Part shown: piece after piece, positions 1-12,900 of the stretch | How positions within the stretch are numbered: position 1 is the stretch's first letter | Layout of the letters: each line of letters opens with the position of its first letter | NCBI GenBank assembly: GCA_007922225.1 | Contig: ML679970.1 | Coordinates: 43,496,323-43,560,322 of the forward strand | DNA from: Emydura subglobosa | Taxonomy: Eukaryota; Chordata; Testudines; Chelidae | Direction of reading: 5' to 3' | Length of the DNA stretch: 64,000 bases | Made by a program: the position numbers and the translations under genes | Notes under the pieces: model-generated | Databases searched by the model: none | What the model was told of the DNA's origin: nothing | The model's input: only the letters and a program-made list of their open reading frames with translations

Positions 1-1480
1 CTTCTAATTGTCACAGTTCAGGGGAACTGCACCTATATTCCCCCCGTTGTGATCCAGCAAGGGCACCCCTTTTTAGGCTCCTGGCTCCTCAACTATCACC
101 TCTCTTGGGGAGAGACCCATGTCTTTCTCCGTCCTGACTACAGTTTTTCCAGGCTGCACAACTTCCTGTCTACACTGTGAGTTCCCCAGCAAGCCAGACT
201 GCCTAAACAGGCCAGTGGCTGCACTTTGCTTTCTCTGCAGAGGCTATAAACAGTGTAATTGCCCGCCGCTATAACTTACTGCCAGTTCTTTCTAAACAAG
301 CACATTTATTCTTAAAGTGAAATGTAATACTTCTAAAATAAACAGCAGGATCTTATTCAGGGGAACAAGGCAGTACGCCATGTTTATTGTGAATACAAAA
401 ATTTCAAAAAGCAATTGCCCACGCTCACGCCCACACCCACACACAGTTCTGCAAAGATGGAGTATAGTTACCAGCCTATGTTGCTCGTGTTAGTCCACTG
501 GCCAGGTGGCTAAGCAGGAGGGAGGGAGCAGGGGTCGGTCAGTGCACACCAATGCTCCGGGAGGATGACTGTAGAACCAAACCCAAAGTCCTTTTTATAG
601 GGGTAAGCTCTTATGCCACTCTATGGGTTCTGCTTCGTCATGCCGCATCCGCATCCTGGTGTGATTATCAATCACCCATGTTTTGCAAGCATGACCATTG
701 TTGTTGTTTTTCATAGTTCATCTTGTTTTCGTCCTTCGAGGTGGATCCAGGACCATCAGGGTGGGCAGTCTTTGGCCATCTGGTCGTAAACGTTATATTC
801 ACTCCCTTGAACATCTGAGGCTGGCGCCTTTTCCTGTCACTCTCTGTCTCACATACACACATCACTCATTCATCTATTCACACCCTAATCTCTTAACATT
901 TACTTAAAACTTGTAACTGGAAGACACAAGTGTCCTTCAGAAACAATAACATTTCTTTTTATCTAAAACATTCACTATTATTATAAAACATCCTCATTTA
1001 ACATTGAATCTTTCTCTTTCAGAACGTTTGCTGATGTTACTTTAAGCAGTGATCTTAAAGCATGCGTACATCAAAAATAGCAACAGTTTCACAGAATGAT
1101 CTTTGGTAACTTTACAAACAGAATAATCAATGACCAGATATTAGTTTCGGACAAACAAATGGTGATTTGAAGCAAACTTATCAATAGTGAACACATCACC
1201 CTACATACCCAAAATGCCAAGCCTCACAGAGACTGCTGTGGTGGTTTGTCACGTACCAAAAGAATAAGGGTATTTCACATAGAATCAATATAACAGAATC
1301 AAGCTTTGGGCCTACAGAAATCATTACAGAGAAAACATTAAAACAATGAAAGAACTTACACACATGCTAATTAGCTTAGTAGAGAACTCCCATCAGTCTT
1401 ATGGGGCCTCTGCAGGCCAAAATCCTTCCAACCCTTCTGTGATACTTTCTGGGGGGTGTCCAGAACCGTAGATCACTGTG
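1..1480. repeat. LTR-like interspersed repeat, copy 1, split by a nested insertion
   Basis: The parts at about 10-322 and 1317-1440 match a second copy at about 17037-17480. Shared landmarks are a start like GTCACAGTTCAG, a CAGAGGCTATAAA box, ACATTTATTCTTAA, and CATTACAGAGAAAACAT followed by an ACACACATGCTAA stretch. In copy 2 these blocks are contiguous; here they are separated by about 1 kb of unrelated sequence. The family is not named with certainty. It resembles the terminal part of an LTR element, and I see no protein-coding frame. Confidence 0.55.
323..1316. mobile_element. Probable solo LTR (994 bp) nested in another repeat
   Basis: The segment starts TGTA and ends TACA, as LTRs do, and is flanked by a direct GAAA on each side (319-322 and 1317-1320). 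The empty site can be read from the second copy of the host repeat near 17330, where the flanking sequences join without the insert. No gag or pol frame lies inside, so this is a solo LTR or a similar non-coding insertion. The 4-bp target duplication fits a gamma/ERV1-like or Gypsy-like integrase. The superfamily is inferred, and the orientation is not settled. Confidence 0.6.
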
Positions 1481-2830
1481 TTAGCCCTCCCCACCTCAGT
1501 GAGAAAGAGACTTGCTGATGTTAAACTGTGTGTCAGTTCACCACCCAAAAGAAATTTCTTAGGACTTTGCCAGCCCTCACTTTGCCTTACAGGTTAATAC
1601 TTGGTGTACTCCAGTCCCCAAACTCCCGAGAAGCATCCCCCTGTAGTATCCAACCCCTGTTACTGGACACTCACAGTAATTACCAGGTAACCTGTCCCCA
1701 AAGAGACAATGAACATAAAGCTAGAAGGTTACAATTCAGGATCAGGTCCTTTATAACAACTGAGCACTGTAATCTATATGGTGAAAGCAAATATAAATTT
1801 ATTAACAAAGAACAGAGATTCACAGATGCAACTAAGTATTGAGAAAGAATAATGGAAACAAATGGTTAAAAATAAAAGAAGAGTAGAACATACTTTCTGG
1901 AGACTAAAACGTAACAAGTTACAACCTTGTCTAAAGCATTTTCTCAACCACAGTGTCTTCCTGCAGAGCTTGCTGGTTTTCAATCAATCCAGGATCCATT
2001 CCTTCATGAATCACCCAACTCCGCCAAGGGTGGTCCTCAGTGAAATGGGTCTTGTCTTTGCACACCCTGTTATTGTCCAGCAGACTTTTAAAATGCAATC
2101 CTGTAGTTTATTTTTCAGTGTGCTGACACCATCTTGAGTTCATATCCCCACTCAACCTGTTTTTCCTGATGACTTTACATGAAAATGCAGCGCCCATTGT
2201 TTTTGGCTCACAGTGTTTAATTAGATATGACAGAGATATAACTACTTCTCTTGGGTCTGGAAGAAACCCGTTTTTCCATTTGTTTGGTTACACACTTCAA
2301 AGCAGAATGTGAGTAAATATACGTAATGTCTCGTAGTGTTAATACATACACTCAGCAATGATATTAATGACCAGTGTGTCATTTGACTTGATCCTTTCCA
2401 CGACATTCTGTATAGATAAGTACTGTGATAGCAGTGTGTTAGATGTAGGGATTTTGTCAGGCTTGATATGAGCTGCTGACAGAACAGTGAATCCTTTGCC
2501 AGTTGGCATCTGAGGGGTTCTTAGGGTCTCACCTTGCCAGGAAGGATTGGGGCCCACTGGGACAGAAGGTCTTGTCTGTTTGCTAGATCAGAAAGAAGGC
2601 CTTGAGTCAGTTTCAATTCAGGCTATTTATCCAAAAGTCCTTTCCTTGTCTGTGGGTCTCTGGGGAGCCCAGTTTGAACCAGTATATGTGAGCCACTACA
2701 GGTGGGGGTACCTCTTTGTAGGTGTTACAGCCTGAGTGAATTTGCTTTATCACATACCACTGTTGTTAGTTCCTGGACAGCTGTTGTCGATATCCCCCAT
2801 AAAGCCGGGATGGTCAGCTGGGAAGATGCT
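1481..2830. repeat. Unclassified interspersed repeats, no gene seen
   Basis: AT-rich sequence with short non-coding open frames. The style (AATTTATTAACAAAGAACAG near 1795, poly-purine blocks) resembles old LTR-type repeats. I see no conserved protein, splice-flanked exon or RNA gene. The assignment is weak. Confidence 0.3.
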
Positions 2831-2832
2831 GT

Positions 2833-3095
2833 GTGAACTGTACGTGCCGAGCAAACAGGAAGAGTTTGCAGTCGGGGAGGTCTAGGTTGGATATTAGGAA
2901 AAAGCTTTTCACTAAGAGGGTGGTGAAACACTGGAATGGGTTACCTACGGAGGTAGTGGAATCTCTATCTTTAGAGGTTTTTAAGCTGCGGCTTGACCTG
3001 GCTGGGATGATTTAGCTGAGGTTAGTCCTGCTTTGAGCAGGGGGTTGGACTAGATGCCTCCTGAGGTCCCTTCCAACTCTAATTCTTCTGTGATT
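2833..3095 (+). mobile_element. CR1 LINE, 3' end fragment
   Basis: This shows the typical CR1 ORF2 C-terminus and 3' UTR: the frame around 2860-3015 reads LDIRKKLFTKRVVKHWNGLP and then EVVESLSLEVFKLRLD. The tail GGGGGTTGGACTAGATG..CCTGAGGTCCCTTCCAACTC follows. Similar copies lie at 3455-3980 and 39200-39695. It is 5'-truncated, as most CR1 insertions are. Confidence 0.9.
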
Positions 3096-3199
3096 AAGAG
3101 GAATTTCAAAAATTCCCAGGCCTTTAAACAGTGTAGCAGGGGAGTTACACAGATGAGAGGAGTGTTTCAGTGTGTACACCTCCACTGTTTTGTTCATCA

Positions 3200-3245
3200 A
3201 AGCTGACTTTTGTCGACAAAACTGTAGTGTAGACAAGGCCTTAGG
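3200..3245. repeat. Harbinger-type MITE end, fragment
   Basis: A short piece ends with AGTGTAGACAAGGCCTTAG and contains TTTTGTCGACAAAA. It matches the ends of the MITEs at 26983, 33687 and 56433 and the right end of the Harbinger element at 54757. Only one end is visible. Confidence 0.4.
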
Positions 3246-3454
3246 TTTTTTGACTGCCACTGCACATTGATGACTCCATGGTCTTTCTTGAGCGATAACA
3301 GCTAATTTAGATTCCATATTTTGTATGTTAGAGCTAAATCTGAGTCAGTAGTGTAACACAGTTGCATAAAAACAGTGAATAACATTCTGGAATGTATCAG
3401 CAAGGATGTTGTAAGCAAGACACAAGAAATAATTCTTTAACTGTACACATGCTG

Positions 3455-3980
3455 ATGAGGCCGCAGCTGCAGTATTGTGTCCAGTTCTGGGCACCACATT
3501 TCAGGAAAGATGTGGACAAATTGAAGAAAAAATACAGAGGAGAGCAACAAAATGATTAAAGGTCTAGAAAACATGATCTATGAGAAAAGGTTGAAAAAAT
3601 TGGGTTTGTTTAGTCTGGAGAAGAGAAGACTGAAGGGGGATATAACGGTTTTCAAGTACGAAAAAGATTGTTACAAGGAGGAGGGTGAAAAATTGTCCTA
3701 TCTTCAAAGGTTAATGAGAACAAGAAGCAGTGGGCTTAAATTGCAGCAAGGGAGGTTTAGGTTGGATATTAGGAAAAAATTCTTATCTGTCAGGGTAGTT
3801 AAGCACTGGAACAAATTGCCTATGGAGGTTGGGGAGTCTCCATCATTGCAGGTTTTTTAAGAACAGATTAGACAAACACCTGTCAGGAATGGTCTGTTTA
3901 TTGCTTAGTCCTGCCTTAATGGCAGGGGACTGGACTACATGACCTATTGAGGTCCTTTCAGTCTTACACTTCTATGATTC
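3455..3980 (+). mobile_element. CR1 LINE, 3' end of ORF2 and 3' UTR
   Basis: The stretch contains the degenerate CR1 ORF2 tail: a CCGCAGCTGCAGTATTGTGT start, LFSLEKRRLKGDI-like text, and then LDIRKKFLSVRVVKHWNKLP at about 3757-3820. It ends in the TTCTATGATTCTATG octamer repeats at about 3966-3980, the hallmark of a complete CR1 3' terminus. Frame breaks show it is inactive. Confidence 0.9.
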
Positions 3981-3984
3981 TATG

Positions 3985-5000
3985 TATAGTTGGGATTATG
4001 TTTTCCAAAGTGCATTGCTTTGCATTTCTCAACATAGAATTTCATCTGCCATTTTGTTGCCCAGTCATCTAGTTTTTGGAGATCCCTTTATAACTCTTCA
4101 CAGTCTGCTTTGGACTTAACTATCTTGCACAATTTTGTATTGTCTACAAATTTTGCCACATCACTATTTACTCCTTTTTCCAGATCATTTATGAATATGT
4201 TGAACACTACTGTTCTCAGTACAGATCTTTGGGAGACACCACTATTTACCTATCTCCATTCTGAAAACTGATAATTTATTCCTACCCTTTGTTTCCTATC
4301 TTTTAACCAGTTACTGATCCATGAGATGACCTTCTGTCTTATTTCATGACTGCTTACTTTGCTTAAGAGACTTTGGTAGGGGACCTTGTCAAAGGATTTC
4401 TAAAAGTCCAAGTACACTATATCCACTGGATCACCCTTGTCCACTTGTTCGTTGACCCCCCTCAAAGCATTGTGATAGATTGGTGAGGCATGATTTCCCA
4501 TGTTGACTCTTCCCCATAGAATTGTGTTCATCTATATTTCTGATAATTCTTTTCTTTACTATAGTTTCAATCAATTTGCCTGGTACTGAAGTTAGACTTA
4601 CTGGCCTGTAATTGCCAGGATCGCCCCGGAGCCTATTTTAAAAATTGGTGTCTCATTAGCTATCCTCCAGTCATCTGGTACAGAAGCTGATTTAAGTGAC
4701 AGGTTACATACTATGGTTAGGAGTCCTGCAATTTCACATTTGAGTTCCTTCAGAACTGTTGGGTGGATACCATCTGGTCTTGGTGACTCATTACTGTTTA
4801 ATTTATCAATTTGTTCCAAAACCACCTCTACTGACACCTCAATCTGGGACAATTCCTCAGATTTGTCAGCTTTATGGCTCAACCTCCCTCTCATCTTCTG
4901 CAGTGAAGACTGATGCAAAGAATTTATGTAGCTTTTCTGCAATGGCCTTGTCTTCCTTCAGTGCTTCTTTAGCACCTTGATTGTCCAGTGGCCCCACTGA
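3985..5000 (-). mobile_element. CR1 LINE reverse-transcriptase fragment, inverted
   Basis: Read on the minus strand, this is the amino part of a CR1 reverse transcriptase. The frame from 4942 to about 4630 includes DNKLNSNESPRPDGIHPTVL-like text (SPGPDGIHP is the usual CR1 motif) and PDDWRIANETPIFK. It continues after a frameshift with the NYRPVSLTSVPGKLIE block and ends near 3990. It abuts the opposite-strand CR1 at 3455-3980, giving a tail-to-tail pair. Confidence 0.85.
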
Positions 5001-5335
5001 CTGTTTGGCAGGCTTCCCGGTTCAGGCTTCCTGACTTAACGGAGGTCATGTCATTCATAGTGTCTAGAAACTTTATCCTTGTATCCTGTCCTGAGATGAC
5101 ATGTCCTCCGTCAGTGTATCTTTTAATTCTCCTGTATATGAGAGTTCTTTCCCTGCCCGCAGCCGTTCTTTTTGCCTGTCTGTGACCACCCCTCCCCCCT
5201 TCTGCTATCTCTGTTCTTAGATGGGATGACCAGAACTGGTATCCCAGGGGAGGACATACCATTGATCTATAGAATTGTGGTCTTATATTTTCTGTGTGAG
5301 TGTTCGCACACTTCGTAGCTAGTGTGAGCTGAGCG
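5000..5335. other. Unassigned sequence
   Basis: No exon or RNA gene was recognised. The minus-strand frame that crosses this stretch has no familiar domain and merges into the CR1 fragment on its left. Confidence 0.3.
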
Positions 5336-5800
5336 CATTGCACACCCCTAGGGCTCCTTGTTTTCCTCCATTTCCCCCACAAGCTCCTGTGTGCCACCCT
5401 CCCATCCCATTCCTCTCTATTACAGACACTATCTGCAACTCCTCCCAATTCCCCTCCTGTCAAGAGTTCTGTGCGCCCCATATTTCCTACTCATCCCATA
5501 CCAGGTCCCCAGTTCTCCCCATGCCAGAGGTTCTGTGTCCCCCTGTACCACAGCCCCCCATTCTCTCCTTTGTGCACTCGCATTCCCCCCTTCCCACCAT
5601 GTTCTCCCATGGCGGAGATTCTGTGTTCCTCCCTTTTCCCCATATCAGGGTCCCCCAATCTCCCTCTCTGCCAGAGATTGTGTGCTCCCCATTACTCCTC
5701 CCCCCACGAGGATCCCTCATGCCAGGGACTCTGTGTGTACTCTCCCAGTCCCGCCATGTCCCCTTCCTCACCAACACTGGAGGAACTTATTTGCCTGGGA
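5335..5800. repeat. C/T-rich degenerate tandem repeat
   Basis: A motif like ATGCCAGGGACTCTGTGTGCTCCCC recurs every 70-100 bases (for example near 5460, 5520, 5600, 5668 and 5718), separated by CCCC/TTCC tracts. Long open frames here in several phases are proline- and cysteine-rich and follow from the low complexity. They carry no domain. Confidence 0.55.
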
Positions 5801-6179
5801 GATAAAGTTGGTTAGTGTATCAACATGTTAAACTCCACTGGGCAGGTGAGCAGGGGTATTGGTGTTAATGGGAGCCACCAGCCAGTTGTTTGATAGACAA
5901 TTGCAGAGGTGCTTGGAACTGTGGCGGTGCTAAACAGATGCCTGGGGCTTGGTGTGTCCCTCCATTAATTCCCTTTCAGTTTTCCCCCAAATCAGTAGGG
6001 TTCTGGCCATTGACTCCTAGAACGTTCCCTGAAATTTTGATCCGATGCATCATTCAAAAGTTGTTGTGACAGACAGACATAGACATGCCGTTAAGTTGAG
6101 TGTACAACCTTTGCAAGCTCAGCCAGTCATTCTCTGTCCCATTCCTTGTGCATCCCAACATTTTGTTTGATTATTGATT

Positions 6180-6560
6180 GTAGCTGCACATTGAGCAGAG
6201 TGGATGCAGTTAATGTGGAACCTGGCAAGGTGTATATGTAGTTTAAAATGATTCCTTCCAAAGGGCATTCCTTCACACTTGCCAACACTGAACTTCACAT
6301 GTTGTTCTGTTGCCTAGTCTCCAAGTAGGGTTAAGTCTCTCAGAACTGGAGAAAACTGAGAGGGACTGCAGACTTGCCTCAATAATTATGTCATCTGCAA
6401 ACATCACCACCTCCCTGCCCCCCTCCCATGGTAGATTATTAAGCATCCACCTTAGCATCATACCTTGGGACTCCTGTTGTTAGCCTTTTCACCATGATGA
6501 AAACTGACCGTTGAGTCCTGCTCTTTGTTTCCTAGCCAGTTTCTGACCCATGAAAGCACT
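6180..6560 (-). mobile_element. CR1/L3-like LINE fragment, inverted
   Basis: The plus-strand text (ATTATGTCATCTGCAAACATC, CTTGGGACTCC, TTTCTGACCCATGAAAGCAC) parallels the inverted CR1 segment at about 4060-4330, with more divergence. It lies 340 bases upstream of the first FANCD2 exon in the window. Confidence 0.6.
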
Positions 6561-6900
6561 TTTCATCCTACAACTATTTAGTTTCTTTAGGCTTCGTTAC
6601 AATATCATTCTCTCTTCCACCACACTTATGTATCCCCTGCACACACACACACTACCTTGCACACCCTACACTTTCCTGTCCACATGCACCCGCATCCAGC
6701 TCCCCACGCTATTCATACAAGACCTTCTCCGCCGGCTTAAATCTGGGAATGGGTACCCGCTGAGCTTGGCCTCCCTCTGCTACCCCTAATGCTGGGGATA
6801 CTGTCAGCTAAGTGCTAGGTTTACCTGCTTGCTCTTGTTCTCACTGTTTCTTCTCCCATCCCGGTGGCACTGAGCTGGCTCTCCCATTCTCTCCGAGCAG

Positions 6901-6939
6901 GTGTTTGACAGCAGGCCCGTGCTCAGCGTCTGCCTGAAG
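6901..6939 (+). CDS. FANCD2: FANCD2 exon (13 codons)
   Basis: Acceptor CTCTCCGAGCAG is followed by [13 protein letters not shown] and donor GTAAGC. The exon is 39 bases, phase 0 on both sides. The VFDS..VL..CLK text is the conserved FANCD2 stretch just before YGRLF. Confidence 0.88.
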
Positions 6940-9900
6940 GTAAGCAAGAACTCCAGATTGCAGAGACTGGCAGCCTGATTATGGTCTTTCAGGAATTGTT
7001 CCCTCCGTGGGGTGGGGAGCGGTTACAGAGTTCCCCTTCTCTGTTAGAAGCAGATCTGATTCTCTCAGATGCCCAAGTGCACTGGCTTGTGGACTCTCTG
7101 CCCGCATTCCTGCCCAGGCTCCCAAACAGTGTGACTCTATTGGTGCCCCTGGCCTCTGCTGCCTATGGGATCCTACACATACAACCAGTATGGTGAAGGG
7201 CCTGCAGAAGAATAAGTGGAGGCACAGGCAGCATTCATGTTGATCCCAGAGGGCAGCAGTGTGTTTCCCTCCATGGCCCTGCCTTTTCCAGCTGGGACTT
7301 CACAGACTGGCTGCTTCCTTGTTGTTGTATAGTTACTATTATTGTTTCATTTTGTATTCCTATTGAGATGATATAGCCCAGTGTGTGCCAGGGACATTAA
7401 TCACTAGCAAAAGGAAATGGTCCCTGCCTCCAAAACTACCAGTCTTGTTTGCAATTGCATTTTAGTGTGGCTCCTCACAGGGTATGGCTATCCAGATCTA
7501 GCCCTTAATTGAGAGAGATCTGTGATGGACCTTTAGAAGAGATTGTCCTAAAAGAGAGGAACCTTTTCCTGTTTACCTGAACTCCTTGCTAATGTGGAAT
7601 TGCCCTTGGTTCATTCAAAGAGGAATTTCCAGTTTGGTTTGTGAAGTGGCCAAATGTAATAAGAAAAAGTGTGCGATGTATTTATTTATCATCTTTCTGC
7701 ATTCACAGTACGGCCGCCTCTTCCTGGAAGCGTTCCTGAAGCTTGCCATGCCTCTCTTGGATTACAGCTTTAAAAAGCACAAGGTAAGAATTCAGAGGCA
7801 GAGAGACTTGTCTGAAATCCATTTGGAAGTGAGAGCAGAATGCAGTAGCCAGCTTCTTGAGGGCATTGCAGTAGTCCAGTCTAGAGAGGACAAAAGCATG
7901 GATCATAGTTACACAGGCTACATCTGGAAGCAATGGTTGCAGCCTCCTGGCCAGACGCAGAACTGAGATGAGCCTGCTTCATCACTGCAGCTGTGTAGTC
8001 ATCTCAACACAGCTGGAATTAAAGCATGGTCCCCAGTTTTGAAGTTTGGTTACAAGTGAGAGACAAATACACTCAGTGGGCAGGTCTGTCATGTCCTCCA
8101 GCCCACCAGATCAAATGGTGCAGTAGGAGACATACATGTAGGCTGATGGGTAGCCAGTGAAATGAACGGCAGCAGAGCACTGTTAGTTGGTTAGTAGATG
8201 GCTTGCTGTGGAGTTTTCCAGTGCCTGATTTCATTCTCAAGTACAGTGCACTACAACATTGAAGGCTGGAAGTCACAAATCTCATGGCATGGATCTCAGA
8301 GCTTGGCCAGTGTCTGCTAGGGTGGGGAGTAATCTCCAGGCCCTCTTTCACACACACAGACTCCTCTGGCCAGGAACTTAATTGCTGGGACTCCACTCGC
8401 TCAAAAAGCATAGGAACAGCTGGTGCTTGCAGTGTTTTAACATCAAAACAAGCTGCAGCGCTTCCACAATCAGCCCTGGAACTGCACTGCAGCCCGGGTT
8501 GGCTCTTTCTGTACCCCAGCAAGCAGCATCACTAAGCAGCTGTGCTGTGGGAGATCATTAGGCCAGTGGCCTTTGGGTACTGGCAACATTCCTCCTGCCA
8601 GCTGCTGTCCCTCTCTCCTTACCTCCAGCCCCAGACTGTGACCGTGGGGTTTAGGGATGCAGCTGACCCCCTAAGGCCACCAGCTCATACCCTGCATGAT
8701 GGAGGGTTGGCCATCCCTTGCTGGAGATTCTTGCTGAACTAGGAGGATTCCTCAGAGTAGCTGAGATTTTGGCCGAAAACGACTCGTTCACGTGCTGCGA
8801 TCTGCACCATGACTGTCTGGCCCACAGGAGAAAGTGTGTTGACAGTTCTGTAGTTGCCTAGAATTTGAGGCTTTGGAGTTACCATGACTGGAGCTGAGAT
8901 GCAGCCCAAGGGCATATAGGGGGAACCGTTTGGGCACCAAAACACTCAGGTTTTCAGCAGCGTCTGTGGCCACGCTGGATGTGGTGTCTGAGTTGCCAAT
9001 CTCTGGAGCAGTCTTTGGAAGGAGAGAGCGCGTTTGTGGTAAGTGCTAAAGCACCAGACTCGTCTGACATCAGCCTCTGTGCCTGATTAAACGCTTCTCC
9101 TGGAGTGACCTCCTCAGGCTGCAGAGAACTATGGAGCTCTGCCCACTTGCTTCTGGAGGCAGGAACATGCTCTCTCACTTTCTGAAAGAGCTCAAGCCTC
9201 AGAGCTCCCTGACAGCTTGAGTGTGTTCAACGCCAGCTTTGAGGATCTTCTGGATGCACAGTCTCCAATTGAGTCTCTAGACAGGCCCCAAATAGCTACA
9301 TGTGGCCACCCAAGATGTTGGTTTTGAAGATGTTGATCTCCGTCTCTGAGCTGGTGTGAGTTAAAGATGTGGGTGTTACAGACCCCATGTTATCCCTGCC
9401 TGTGCTGTAGTGTGGGGCTGGCTGCTCTGTGACTTCACTCAGTGGGTAAAACTGCTTGTGAAATGATTGCCCCAAAGGGCTGGAGCTGCAGGGGCTGTGA
9501 TCCTGTAGGTGCCGGGTTTTGTGCTAGACAATAAAGAGAACACTCAGCTCCAAATGTCTGGCTTGACTTGGCAATTTTGTCAAGCTTTGGAACTGAGTGA
9601 TGCTCATGATACATGTTTGGTGAGCACATTCTCTTGTTGGGTATGTGACTATACACGGAGTTCAGCTACGTCTAACTTGTTGGGTATTTTCTGTGGAGAG
9701 GGCAGAGTATATATGTCTTTATATCTGCAGCACTGGTAGTATTAATAGGACAGCCAATATTCTTGCTTCCAAGTTATCCTTTGTGATGGGCAGCAAGTCC
9801 TTATGGGTGTGAAAATTCAGTACCAGTGACTCATGGGTCCTTTTTATTGTAGGAAGACGTGCAGAGTTTGCTGAAAACCTTGCAGCTGAGCACCAGACAA

Positions 9901-12900
9901 CTTCATCACATGTGTGGCCATTCAAAGGTAAGGGAGACGCTAGACTCTGGCATTAGCTGTTATATTTGCAATCCGTGTTGATTTCTCTGCGTCTGTCTGT
10001 CCATCCCCACCGTCCCCTCACATGGTGTCTCCAGGGGTCCCAAACATGATTCCTCCTCACAGGAATGTGACCAGGATAAAGTTCCCCTCATGGTCTATTG
10101 CTTCTGGATGGTTGAAGTGTCCCCACAGCAAAGCTGCTCTGAATGCAGCATGCACAGACAGCCGCCTACAAATTGTTCTGCCGTCCCTTGCAGCAACTGT
10201 CCCAGGGGATATGTTTCCCTGGTTTACTCATCTGCTCTGCCTCCCCTCTTGTCCAGGCCCATTAGACTAGGAGCATATGTAATTCTGTGGGCAAGGATTT
10301 ATAAAAAACTACAGAATCATAAATTCAATGGTCTCACCCTCTGTGGCGTAGCAAGCAGGACTCACTCCTCGCTCACAGCTCCAGGTCCTCCAGTTGGTAG
10401 AAATTTTGCTAATACAATGTCATCGGAAATGGGTTGAGTTGGGTATTATTCAAAAGCCCTTTCTCCCACAAACACAATAGTGCCAAACATGGCAAACCTA
10501 GGACATTGATGTAGATATATATTCAAGGACAGGTTTAAAAATCAGCAGTTTTCTCATTATACTTTAATACAGGGATGCACTGCTTCCATAAAAAAGACAC
10601 TGCTCTATGGTGATTCTAGGGACGTTAGGCTTGACAAGTAGGACTGAAAACGTTTATTCATCAAAGGCATCATCATCATCAGACGTAGTGTCACACTGAT
10701 CCTCATCCACGCCACATTCGCACATCTCAGTACAAGGCAGGCTGCTGGCCAGCTATTTGCAGGATGGTAAGCATCTGGTCTTTGCACACAGGCATTTGAT
10801 TCGCTGAAGGATTGATTCAGGAGCACGTAGTATTTCACACACAACTGGTGTGAGCAGTCTATCCTCCAAGACACATCCATGCCTGACAGGGAAGGGTAGT
10901 TTTGGACACACTCTTGATCGCATATATAAATGCACCCCTTGTTGGTGGCAATTTTTCTTCATTCATCTGCTTCTTGGAAAACATCTATCAACGTGGCTCT
11001 GCAAGTGTCGTAATGGCAAACTCGACATATCAGCTGGTAAACTCGGCATATCAACACCTCCAGTGCATTTATGTCCTCATGAGTGACTGCCTCAGCCGTT
11101 CTGAGCACCTTCAGAGAAAGGAGAGAGTCTATGAAGACTGAATCGAATCCCTTCCAGTAAGATAATTTGGCTTTCCGGCCAACCTTCCAGTAGTGTCACA
11201 TCCTGAAAGGGCTTGGAAACCAGGCAATGCAGTGGCTTTTAATGGTCTGAGTGATAAGAACATGTCTCTGAGAGCACTTGAGGCTGGGACTACTCCCCAT
11301 TAATACACTCCTGATAGCAGAGCATCACAGTAACATGAAGGGTATCTTTGCCATCCCCTGTATCTTCAAGGAAGTCTAAGTTATCCTTAGCACAAAAAAT
11401 ACACCAACCCTTGACGAGGTCTGGGGGAACGTACAGCCCTTCTTTCGGTGCCAAGGGGCAAAGAACATGGTTTGCAATTGCAGTCTCCAAGCAGAGTCTA
11501 CTTTGCTGTAGTCAGGGAGGAGACAAAGCTGGGCAAAAGTGGCTTGAGGAATTTGCTGTTGGTTTTGGAATGAATTGTTAAATCAACAGCCACTTGTAGT
11601 GGTAGATTATGCATATGCCTCATGGTTGTCGTATATGTGTAGGAAACCTGCGTGTCACTCAAGCATTTGTACATGAGGCTTGGCAATAAAATAGCAGCCT
11701 TGTGCTCTGTTGCTTACTGTCATACTTGCTGGTGTTGAAGTCACTGCAACTGCCAAAGCACCACTTAAAGAAGTAGTACAGGTCACACACTGTTATTTTT
11801 TTCAAGTTTGGTATCAGCTATGGATTCCTGATATGCCCATGTTCTGTAGGACAAAATGCTTTTTCCGTAAAAATTTAGCAGCTTCAAACAGAGTCGTCAT
11901 ATTACTGTTGAGAACACATTACATACATTCTTGGTGTAGCACTCAATGTCATAGGCATGGACATCTATCGGGTCAATGCACACATTTAACTTTACTTTCC
12001 ATACAGTGTTCTCACTAAGAATGACTGCTTCAGTTTCACACTTTCTCTCAAGTGTTGAAACTGTGCATAAGGCATGCCTTCAGGCTTTTGGCTTACTGAA
12101 AAAGAAGCAGGTGTTTTTCTTAAAATGCATGCCACAGCTGGCACTTGTCCCAGCCTCTTCAACTTCTTCCTGATGCTCGATGTGCATCCTTGCCAACTTC
12201 CCAAATTCAGTTTATGGGTCCACATCTCATAGCATGTAAGGTGCCACCAAGCATTGCATTTAGTCTGGTTCCACACGGTGGTATTCTCCAAAGATTCAGC
12301 TGCTAGTCTGTACTCTTTGTCTCCCCATTTGATGCCTAAAAATGATCAAGACTGAAGTAAAAACAAGACTTTTGTAATAAATTAGTTTTGAATTGTAATT
12401 AATTATGTTATGTAATGTGCAGGGAGGGATGTGCAATAATTTCTGGCCAGATGCTGATGTGTGAAGCAGTGCCTCTTTACCACCCTTTTGGCATAATATA
12501 CAAAGCTGATAATCAATACCACTAAACCACTTTTTTGCCGATGATGGTAAATCAAGTTGAAGCTCTCGTTCTGTTTATAGTAACCTGAAACATTAAAACA
12601 ATTTATCAGGTGACATTCTGAGCATTAACTGATGACACAGCACTGGCAATCAAAGGACAAAACTCATTTTAGTGAGAGCTGCATGTTTGGCATGACTGAT
12701 AAAGTATGATTTCATAAAAAGTTCATTTTTAAACATTTTCTCCAATATACAGCTACAGAATTGTTCTAGGTTTGTCATGTTTGGTACGGTTGTGTTGGTG
12801 GGAGAAAGGGCTTTCAATGATACCCAATTCGACCCATTTCTGACAACATTGTATCAGCAAAATTTCCACCAACTGGAGGACCTGGAGCTGGGTGGATGGG

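Noticed and set aside
5338..5831. Overlapping open frames of 114-157 codons
   Set aside because: C/T-rich tandem repeat, open in several phases at once, with no domain.
6273..6461. Minus-strand frame containing FADD, like a reverse-transcriptase active site
   Set aside because: The surrounding residues do not fit any reverse transcriptase, and the DNA aligns with the CR1 segment at 4060-4330 in another phase.
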